Source: Clostridia bacterium
GTDB taxonomy: Bacteria > Bacillota > Clostridia > TANB77 > CAG-508
Assembly: GCA_017511265.1 (NCBI GenBank)
Contig: JAFWKV010000009.1
Span: 1-41,221 of the forward strand
Length of the DNA: 41,221 nucleotides
Direction of reading: 5' to 3'
How positions within the stretch are numbered: the stretch's first letter is position 1; every line of letters begins with the position of its first letter. Under the pieces are notes generated by a model. That model was given only the letters and a program-made list of their open reading frames with translations. It searched no databases and was not told the DNA's origin. Of this stretch, positions 31,275-36,365 are shown piece by piece. Made by a program: the position numbers and the translations under genes.

Positions 31275-32801
31275 ATGAAAAACGTATATGATGCAACAGA
31301 TAAACAAAAAAACGAAATAATAGATTGTCTAAATGAAGATAGAGCTTATTATAAAAGATGGAAAAATGTAATAATTAATGATTTAGTATTAATAAGCAAA
31401 TCAAATCAATTTCCTATAAATGGAATCGTTCAACCAATAAGTGATAAAGCATCACATTGGACTCTTAATGGAGCAAATTCACAACACAGTGACTTTATAA
31501 TTATTGAACCATTTGAAGAGCAAATAAACAATCCAGGACTTTTAAAAATAAATGAAGCAGATACTTGCTTCGAGAATAGTATGCAACTTTCAAAAAGAGC
31601 AGTAATTTTAATGTCTGTAGAAAAATATGAAGAATTATGCAAAGACAGCAACTTAAAAAAAGAACTTCAAAATCTCAATATTACACTATATAAAGGTGAC
31701 GAAAACTTAGCATTAAAAATGTTACTATTGGATAAAGGATTTATAAGATTTGAAATTGATGATGATGGCTTTATATTAGATGAAGAATCTGATACAAAAG
31801 AACTTGGAGAAAGGTTAACAGCATTGATAAAAGAATTAACAGAAGGACTTGAACAACCGAACAGAAATAGTGAAAAACAACAATATAGTGATTTTTTACC
31901 AGAAAAACAGAGCACAAAGAAAAAATCAAAAAAGAATAAAAAAATAATGCTAACAGGATTAACTCCTTCAACTGAAGGAGAACTTGAACTAGATGGAGTA
32001 TGTTATGCTTCAACAGCTATTGGAAAAAAAAGAGAAAACCAACAAGATGCTGTAGCATTATTAAAAGATAAAACAAATCCTAAATTAAAAATGATGATAA
32101 TAGCAGATGGAATGGGGGGAAAGCAGAATGGCGAAATTGCTAGTAATGTTGTAATAAACGGATTGAAAAGATGGTTTGAAAAATTAAGTGATGAAGAAAA
32201 AGATTTTTTTTATACAGGAGTAGCTAATTTCCAAAACTGTTTAAATAAAAAAATAAATGAAATATCAGAACAAATAGCTCAATTATTGTACGGATTAGGA
32301 GGAACTACATTGGTATGTGCAATAATTGGAGAAAATGATACATTAATTACCAATGTAGGTGATTCAAGAGCATATATAATACAAAATGGAAGACTAAAGC
32401 AGGTTACAGTTGATGATGCTATAGTACAGGAAGAACTAGAAAAAGGTAATATACCTAATAAAGATGTAATGAGATTTCACAGAGAAGCGGCTGGAATAAC
32501 TGAGTGTGTAGGAATGGGAAAAATAAAATGTATACATTCAACTGTGCTAAATAATAATGATTATGATATGTTATTATTATTTAGTGATGGAGTAACAGAT
32601 TGCTTGTCAGAAGATGATATTGCTGTAATTTGTAAAAATGCAGATAGAAAAAAGATAGCTCAAATATTAGTACAAAAATCTATCGAACATGATTCTATTG
32701 CACCAGATGATTTGATAGAAAATTACGTTGATTTTAATATATATATTCCTGGAGGAAAAGATAATTCTACAACAGCAATTTATCTAAATGAAAGAGAATA
32801 A
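31275..32801 (+). CDS. PP2C-type Ser/Thr phosphatase with a novel N-terminal domain
   Basis: A 508-residue cytoplasmic protein. The C-terminal PP2C domain (about 240-508) has all metal-binding and catalytic motifs: K-R-E-N-Q-Q-D, D278-G-M-G-G, G-D363-S-R, S-D438-G-V-T-D and K-D496-N-S-T. The first 200 residues are a separate mixed alpha/beta domain that I do not recognise, then a Lys/Ser-rich linker (about 205-225). PP2C enzymes remove phosphate from Ser/Thr, either against a Hanks kinase or in partner-switching. No kinase is adjacent, so the N-domain may sense a signal. AAGGAG precedes the ATG. Confidence 0.88.
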   Translation: MKNVYDATDKQKNEIIDCLNEDRAYYKRWKNVIINDLVLISKSNQFPINGIVQPISDKASHWTLNGANSQHSDFIIIEPFEEQINNPGLLKINEADTCFENSMQLSKRAVILMSVEKYEELCKDSNLKKELQNLNITLYKGDENLALKMLLLDKGFIRFEIDDDGFILDEESDTKELGERLTALIKELTEGLEQPNRNSEKQQYSDFLPEKQSTKKKSKKNKKIMLTGLTPSTEGELELDGVCYASTAIGKKRENQQDAVALLKDKTNPKLKMMIIADGMGGKQNGEIASNVVINGLKRWFEKLSDEEKDFFYTGVANFQNCLNKKINEISEQIAQLLYGLGGTTLVCAIIGENDTLITNVGDSRAYIIQNGRLKQVTVDDAIVQEELEKGNIPNKDVMRFHREAAGITECVGMGKIKCIHSTVLNNNDYDMLLLFSDGVTDCLSEDDIAVICKNADRKKIAQILVQKSIEHDSIAPDDLIENYVDFNIYIPGGKDNSTTAIYLNERE

Positions 32802-32820
32802 AAGCTTTCGTTCTAATACA

Positions 32821-32864
32821 ACCCCCATATGAATACAATTAAACAAAAGTATTCGTATGGGGGT
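32821..32864 (+). promoter_or_regulatory. Hairpin that sequesters the spoIIID ribosome binding site
   Basis: ACCCCCATATGAATAC (32821-32836) pairs with GTATTCGTATGGGGGT (32849-32864): 16 bp with one G-U pair and a 12-nt loop. The GGGGG in the 3' arm is the only Shine-Dalgarno for the ATG at 32871. Folding would block translation of spoIIID. It could also end the PP2C transcript, though no T run follows. Confidence 0.65.
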
Positions 32865-32870
32865 ATTGCA

Positions 32871-33110
32871 ATGCGCAGTATAACAATAGAAGAACGTGCA
32901 GTTAATATAGCACATTATATAATAGATTCAAAAGATACAGTAAGAGGAGCAGCAAAAAAGTTTGGGATAAGTAAGAGTACAGTACACAAAGATGTAACAC
33001 TCCAGAACGGTTTAAGAAAAGGACAAGTTATTCCTGAAAGTATTGAAATAAATAAGGTTTTCCTAGCAGAGAAGAATCCTGTTGTGAAATTGGAAATGGT
33101 GATTAACTAG
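32871..33110 (+). pseudogene. spoIIID: 5' half of split spoIIID (upstream of the intervening element)
   Basis: The first 42 codons are a clear SpoIIID: M-R-S-I-T-I-E-E-R-A, H-Y-I-I-D-S-K-D-T-V-R and the helix-turn-helix text K-K-F-G-I-S-K-S-T-V-H-K-D-V. SpoIIID is the mother-cell DNA-binding protein acting under sigma-E. After codon 42 (32996) the text becomes unrelated (T-L-Q-N-G-L-R-K-G) and stops at 33110, giving a 79-residue product without the normal C-terminus. The missing part lies at 37954-38082. The break falls at the recognition helix. The ATG at 32871 is chosen because GGGGG lies just upstream and M-R-S is the family start. A weak sigma-E-like -10 (AATACAAC near 32813) is possible. 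Confidence 0.93.
32980..32996 (+). other. Left attachment site of the spoIIID intervening element
   Basis: CAGTACACAAAGATGTA. The first 13 bases are identical to 37937-37949 and 16 of 17 match. In both copies the repeat encodes V-H-K-D-V of SpoIIID. Crossover in the 13-bp core would delete 4957 bp and rejoin the spoIIID frame. Confidence 0.88.
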
Positions 33111-33168
33111 ATGTAAAATAATAGTAATACAGAAATAATTGTAAACATAAATAAAAGCTAAAAAAAAC

Positions 33169-33197
33169 TTGATTTGTAATGGAAAATCATATATAAT
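33169..33197 (+). promoter_or_regulatory. Promoter at the left end of the element
   Basis: TTGATT, 17-bp spacer, TATAAT, 35 bases upstream of the gene at 33233. A sigma-A-type promoter reading into the small genes. Confidence 0.65.
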
Positions 33198-33232
33198 TAT
33201 TTTAGTATTAACTCTTAAAGAGAGGAGTAGAA

Positions 33233-33439
33233 ATGCTTTTTACTGAAAAAGAATTAAATGATTTAGTAGGAGAAGCATTAAAAGAAGAAACTCGAGAATG
33301 TCAAAATCCAGATGAGTTCTATTACGACGATTCAGTACATGACAATAGTGAGCCAAACATCTTATGGAACGATGGAGAATCAAGTGAACTCTTTAAAGGA
33401 GGTAATGAATTCTGGAGTATGTATCCAACAGTTAATTGA
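33233..33439 (+). CDS. Small acidic protein in the element
   Basis: A 68-residue, strongly acidic protein (N-P-D-E-F-Y-Y-D-D, H-D-N-S-E-P, W-N-D-G-E-S). GAGAGGAG lies at ideal spacing before the ATG. Not recognised. Small proteins at the edge of serine-recombinase elements include excision (directionality) factors, which makes it a candidate; an anti-restriction-like DNA mimic is another reading of the acidity. Confidence 0.55.
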   Translation: MLFTEKELNDLVGEALKEETRECQNPDEFYYDDSVHDNSEPNILWNDGESSELFKGGNEFWSMYPTVN

Positions 33440-33470
33440 TTATAGCATACTGGATTGGAAGGTGTTATCG

Positions 33471-33590
33471 ATGTCAGATAGAGAAAGAGAAGAATTTTAC
33501 ATGAGATGGAAGAGACAAGTCGCAGATGGAAAGAGGCGTGTAAAGACCCTAAGACAGTGGCAGAAATGGCTGAGAGGCTCGACCAGTTAA
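33471..33590 (+). CDS. Very small basic protein in the element (reading A)
   Basis: A 39-residue, basic, Trp-rich frame (M-S-D-R-E-R-E-E-F-Y-M-R-W-K-R-Q, ending W-L-R-G-S-T-S). GGAAGG lies 8 bases before the ATG. It overlaps the frame at 33506-33655; only one of the two, or a frameshifted joint version, is likely real. If real it is a candidate recombination directionality factor. Confidence 0.35.
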   Translation: MSDREREEFYMRWKRQVADGKRRVKTLRQWQKWLRGSTS

Positions 33591-33655
33591 AAGAACATTT
33601 TGGATCCTTTGAAAGTAATCATGGTTGCTGGGAGCATTTTCGCAAGATATGCTAA
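33506..33655 (+). CDS. Very small protein in the element (reading B)
   Basis: A 49-residue frame overlapping the previous one: M-E-E-T-S-R-R-W-K-E-A-C-K-D, K-T-V-A-E-M-A-E-R-L-D-Q-L and a distinctive end H-G-C-W-E-H-F-R-K-I-C. The Cys/His/Trp-rich end looks selected, but no Shine-Dalgarno precedes the ATG, so it may be the 3' part of a gene that starts in the other frame at 33471. A terminator follows 7 bases after the stop. Confidence 0.35.
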   Translation: MEETSRRWKEACKDPKTVAEMAERLDQLKEHFGSFESNHGCWEHFRKIC

Positions 33656-33661
33656 AAATTA

Positions 33662-33694
33662 GGATGGGTGCATTGCACTCATCCTTTGCTTTTA
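33662..33694 (+). terminator. Terminator of the small left-end genes
   Basis: GGATGGGTG and CACTCATCC (within 33662-33684) pair with one G-U, followed by TTTGCTTTT. Confidence 0.75.
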
Positions 33695-33728
33695 TACAAT
33701 AGGAAAGTCATACTTTCCTATTGTATAA
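33692..33728. repeat. Perfect 16-bp inverted repeat
   Basis: TTATACAATAGGAAAG (33692-33707) and its exact complement (33713-33728) around TCATA. It is directly downstream of the terminator; possible second terminator, recombinase accessory site or RNA hairpin. Confidence 0.6.
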
Positions 33729-34105
33729 TAAAGCTTTGCTTATACAGTTGCACAGATTTTTTCTAACGAAGAAATCGCACATGAACAAATTAACGGAAAG
33801 CTTTAATATTTATAATGTGGTACAAACTAAAATTTATACTTTTAAATAACACACTATATGTTTATTAGCTTTCCGATTTGTTCAATTCTGTCAACACTTT
33901 TTTTAAAAATGTACTTGACATTGGGGCCATTTTAACTTTAATTAACTCTTTAATAAAAAATTATGTATGATATAATAAGAAAAAAAGTTTGGAGAAAGAT
34001 TTATGATATTTGAACCATAAAAAGTAGAGAAAAAAATGTAGAGAAAAAACTCTACATTGAAATTTGAATTATTAGATATATAATATGTATAACCAAAATT
34101 AAAGG

Positions 34106-34142
34106 AAAATAGGTATAGAGAAAATTCTATGCCTATTTTTTT
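34106..34142 (+). terminator. Strong intrinsic terminator in the non-coding region
   Basis: A 14-bp stem with one G-U pair (34106-34119 with 34126-34139) and a T-run. No protein gene precedes it, so it probably ends a non-coding transcript. Confidence 0.75.
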
Positions 34143-34198
34143 CATGCTAAAAATTATTATAAAAAAAGCTAGCAGATTATTGAGAATAAAGATAATTA

Positions 34199-34226
34199 AG
34201 ATTTTTCCCAAACTTGGGAAAAATCT
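34199..34226. repeat. 13-bp palindrome with 2-bp centre
   Basis: AGATTTTTCCCAA-AC-TTGGGAAAAATCT is perfectly symmetric. It suits a dimeric DNA-binding protein or a cruciform; the TTCCCAA half recurs in looser form nearby (ATTCCCATTTG, TTGGGAAAATTT). Confidence 0.6.
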
Positions 34227-34528
34227 GGTCTAAATTAATTAAAATGTTTTGCACGATTTAAGCAAGATTCCCATTTGTATCCACAAACAGTTTAGCTACT
34301 TTGAGATTTCTGGGAGCAACTCCCAAACCCTTTATAGTGGGAATATTTTTAATCAAAAATTCAGGAATTTATAAAAGAATATCAAGCAAAGATAAGAAAT
34401 AACAAATTTTAATAATTTTTGGGAAAATTTGATGTTTCATTTCGTCTTTTCATATAGGGAATAAAAATTTTTAAATAGTAATATTTTGAAATTTTTATAA
34501 TAGTATTGAAAAGGAAGAAGGGAATAAT

Positions 34529-34708
34529 TTGAAAAAGAGTTTGAATATTACATTTATCAATCCTAATACGGAAGAACAAATTGTACAAGCTATGGCTGGA
34601 GTGTTAGCATATAATTTGGTAGAGAATGATGAAAAGATAAAATTTGATTATAGTAATTCAAATTCTTTTCAAGATTCTCACGATATAGAAGATGAATTAG
34701 AATTGTAA
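34529..34708 (+). CDS. Small protein of recombinase-associated type
   Basis: A 59-residue protein with a TTG start preceded by AAGAAGGG. It reads K-S-L-N-I-T-F-I-N-P-N-T-E-E-Q-I-V-Q-A-M and ends in an acidic tail D-I-E-D-E-L-E-L. Short proteins with an F-x-N-P-N-T-x-E-Q motif accompany serine recombinases in other clostridial elements as I recall; the function is unknown. Confidence 0.55.
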   Translation: MKKSLNITFINPNTEEQIVQAMAGVLAYNLVENDEKIKFDYSNSNSFQDSHDIEDELEL

Positions 34709-34827
34709 AAATTTTTAAAAATCTATTGATTATATAATTACAATATGATACGATACAAATGTTCGTAATAATAATGTAGATTTGATTATTAAAAAACGAA
34801 TAATTGATAAAACTGGAGGTGCATAAT

Positions 34828-35322
34828 ATGGGAACAAATTATTATTTCAAACCTAAGAAATATGACATGGATAAGATGACAAAACTACATGAAGAGTATA
34901 CATCTAAACTGGACAAGCTATTAAATGATTATATAAAATCATACAATAAGTTATCTAATGAGATGTCAAAAGAAACAAATGATTTATTTGAATGTGAAGA
35001 ATTACAAAATTATAATAATTGGTGGAATTATATGTATTTAGCTGAGATAGAATATCCTGAATTGCATATATGCAAAATAAGTATGGGATGGAAGCCATTA
35101 TTTGAAGCAACAAAATTTTATAATAATGTACAAGAACTGAAAGATTTTTATTATAAAAATAAAGATAGAATAATAATAAAAGATGAATATGGAGAAGAAC
35201 AAGATATAGATGAATTATTTAAAGATATAGATGATAGATACAATAATAAAAATAATCAAGCACACGAGGATGCATATAAGGATAAACAAGGATATGAGTG
35301 GATAACTAGTAATTTTTCGTAA
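34828..35322 (+). CDS. MGTNYY-type mobile-element protein, unknown function
   Basis: A 164-residue soluble protein starting M-G-T-N-Y-Y-F-K-P-K-K-Y, the N-terminus of a family seen in phages and integrative elements. It continues with a helical region, L-H-I-C-K-I-S-M-G-W-K-P-L-F and an acidic C-terminus. GGAGGTG lies at ideal spacing before the ATG at 34828; an in-frame start at 34804 lies upstream of that site. Its role is unknown to me. Confidence 0.65.
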   Translation: MGTNYYFKPKKYDMDKMTKLHEEYTSKLDKLLNDYIKSYNKLSNEMSKETNDLFECEELQNYNNWWNYMYLAEIEYPELHICKISMGWKPLFEATKFYNNVQELKDFYYKNKDRIIIKDEYGEEQDIDELFKDIDDRYNNKNNQAHEDAYKDKQGYEWITSNFS

Positions 35323-35344
35323 ATACAAAAATTCTTAAAAACTA

Positions 35345-35373
35345 TTGTATTTTTTTTAATTTTATGCTAAAAT
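35345..35373 (+). promoter_or_regulatory. Promoter of the type III antitoxin RNA
   Basis: TTGTAT, 17-bp spacer, TAAAAT, 88 bases before the first pseudoknot repeat. A TATAAT begins at its last base, so initiation may be broad. Confidence 0.6.
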
Positions 35374-35460
35374 ATAATTAGTTAAGATAAAAGTAAATTT
35401 TATTTTAATAAATGCATATAATAAAAATAATATTAATAGTTTAGCTGTTAATATTAAATA

Positions 35461-35556
35461 GAAAGTTTACCACTGACCGATATGTGGTATATAAATGGTC
35501 GGGTTGAAAGTTTTCCGCTGACCAATATGCGGTATATAAATGGTTGGGTTGAAAGT
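35461..35556 (+). ncRNA. Type III antitoxin RNA array 1 (two 45-nt pseudoknot repeats)
   Basis: Two tandem 45-nt repeats (35461-35505, 35506-35550) and the first 6 nt of a third. Each folds as an H-type pseudoknot. Repeat 1: stem CCAC (35470) with GTGG (35484), loop bases CCGA (35477) with TCGG (35499). Repeat 2: CCGC (35515) with GCGG (35529), CCAA (35522) with TTGG (35544). Both helices change in a compensatory way (A-U to G-C in the stem, G-C to A-U in the pseudoknot). In type III systems such RNA units bind and inhibit the toxin. The 45-nt length matches what I recall of CptIN systems. Confidence 0.88.
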
Positions 35557-35595
35557 ATGGTTCTTCACCACTAGATGATGAGGAACCATTAATTT
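35557..35595 (+). terminator. Terminator between antitoxin array and toxin gene
   Basis: ATGGTTC (35557-35563) pairs with GAACCAT (35583-35589), followed by TAATTTTT. This is the standard position in type III systems: most transcripts end as antitoxin RNA and a few read into the toxin. Confidence 0.8.
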
Positions 35596-35616
35596 TTATA
35601 AAAGGAAGTATGCATA

Positions 35617-36096
35617 GTGATAGAAAGAGGATTTTATATAATAAAAGATAATTTTTTTGAGGATATGAATGATCCATATTTAAAAGGCAATAAAGAGGCT
35701 AACAGACCTCATTATTATTGTTTTAAAGAAGAAACAACAGGTTTGTTTTGGATGATACCATTAAGTAGTAGAATTGACAAATACAGAAAAATTATTAATA
35801 AAAAAATAGCAAATGGAAAGCCATGTGACATATTACATATTATGAAACTAGATAATAATAAAGAAAGTGTGTTTTTGATTCAAGATATGTTTCCAATAAC
35901 AGAAAATTACATAGAAAGAACCTATACAATTGCTAATAATCATTTAACTGTTACGAGTGAACATTCTGCACTAGAAATAGAAAAGAAAGCAAAAAAGGTT
36001 ATGAATATGTTAAAAAAAGGAATTAAGTTTACACCAACACAACCAGATGTAAATAGAATTATTGATAAATTAACGAATACTTCAAAAAATCCTTAG
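35617..36096 (+). CDS. Type III toxin-antitoxin endoribonuclease toxin (ToxN/AbiQ/CptN family)
   Basis: A 159-residue toxin. The family pattern is clear: G-F-Y-I-I-K-D-N-F-F, D-P-Y-L-K-G-N (19-25), N-R-P-H-Y-Y-C-F (29-36), W-M-I-P-L-S-S-R (45-52, active-site region), C-D-I-L-H-I (70-75), S-V-F-L-I-Q-D-M-F-P-I (84-94) and T-Q-P-D-V (141-145). The toxin cuts mRNA and its own repeat RNA and is held inactive by the pseudoknot RNAs. The GTG start at 35617 has AAAGGAAG eight bases upstream. It sits between two repeat arrays, and the stop codon is 2 bases before array 2. The system could defend against phage or stabilise the element. Confidence 0.88.
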   Translation: MIERGFYIIKDNFFEDMNDPYLKGNKEANRPHYYCFKEETTGLFWMIPLSSRIDKYRKIINKKIANGKPCDILHIMKLDNNKESVFLIQDMFPITENYIERTYTIANNHLTVTSEHSALEIEKKAKKVMNMLKKGIKFTPTQPDVNRIIDKLTNTSKNP

Positions 36097-36098
36097 TC

Positions 36099-36195
36099 AA
36101 ATGTTATCCGCAACCCTGTTTTGCGGAATATAAATGCACAGGTGAACAGATGTTACTCGCAAACCTACTTGCGACAAATAAATGCGTAGGAGAAC
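36099..36195 (+). ncRNA. Second pseudoknot repeat array, downstream of the toxin
   Basis: Two further repeats of 49 and 48 nt (36099-36147, 36148-36195) with the same plan but different sequence. Repeat 3: stem CCGCAA/TTGCGG (36108, 36121), pseudoknot CCTGT/ACAGG (36115, 36138). Repeat 4: TCGCAA/TTGCGA (36157, 36169), CCTAC/GTAGG (36164, 36186). The spacer ATAAATG between the stem and the second pseudoknot strand is shared with array 1. They lie on the toxin transcript after its stop codon. A 3' array is not part of the usual type III layout. Confidence 0.82.
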
Positions 36196-36205
36196 AAATT
36201 GAAGA

Positions 36206-36237
36206 AACTATTCCTAAAAACAGGAGTAGTTTTTTTA
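36206..36237 (+). terminator. Terminator after repeat array 2
   Basis: AACTATTCCT and AGGAGTAGTT (36206-36215, 36222-36231; one G-U) followed by a T run. It ends the antitoxin-toxin-antitoxin transcript. Confidence 0.9.
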
Positions 36238-36294
36238 TGCAAATAATAGAAAGGCAAGCGATAAAACTTAAAGTAAAATTATTCTGCATATATC

Positions 36295-36323
36295 TTGAAA
36301 AAAAGAAAATACTATGTTAAAAT
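36295..36323 (+). promoter_or_regulatory. Promoter of the recombinase gene
   Basis: TTGAAA, 17-bp spacer, TAAAAT, 42 bases upstream of the start. It looks vegetative (sigma-A) rather than sigma-E-like, which leaves open how excision is restricted to sporulation. Confidence 0.6.
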
Positions 36324-36365
36324 GTAACAGAACGAAATAGAAGAAACAGAAAAAGGGGGTGTTAT

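Larger units (their letters stand above)
33729..34528. other. 800-bp non-coding region with several hairpins
   Basis: I see no convincing protein gene on either strand. It holds an imperfect inverted repeat (GAACAAATTAACGGAAAGCT near 33784 and AGCTTTCCGATTTGTTC near 33870), a TTGACA (33915) with TTTAAT 16 bp on, a 9-bp hairpin AATGTAGAG/CTCTACATT (34035-34058), a strong terminator (34106-34142), a 13-bp palindrome (34199-34226) and a small hairpin TGGGAG-CAA-CTCCCA (near 34309). The promoter, hairpins and terminator suggest one or more small RNAs of about 150-200 nt. Confidence 0.5.

Noticed and set aside
32829..32870. Upstream ATG for spoIIID at 32829
   Set aside because: It lies within the hairpin, has no ribosome binding site, and adds 14 residues not found at the family N-terminus.
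33942..34211. Minus-strand 89-codon frame in the silent region
   Set aside because: It is Phe/Asn/Ile-rich, has no Shine-Dalgarno, and crosses a strong terminator hairpin and palindrome, so it is chance reading of AT-rich DNA.
35461..35556. CRISPR-like tandem repeats
   Set aside because: The 45-nt units are contiguous with no spacers, and their differences are paired changes in RNA helices. They sit before a ToxN-type gene, which explains them better.
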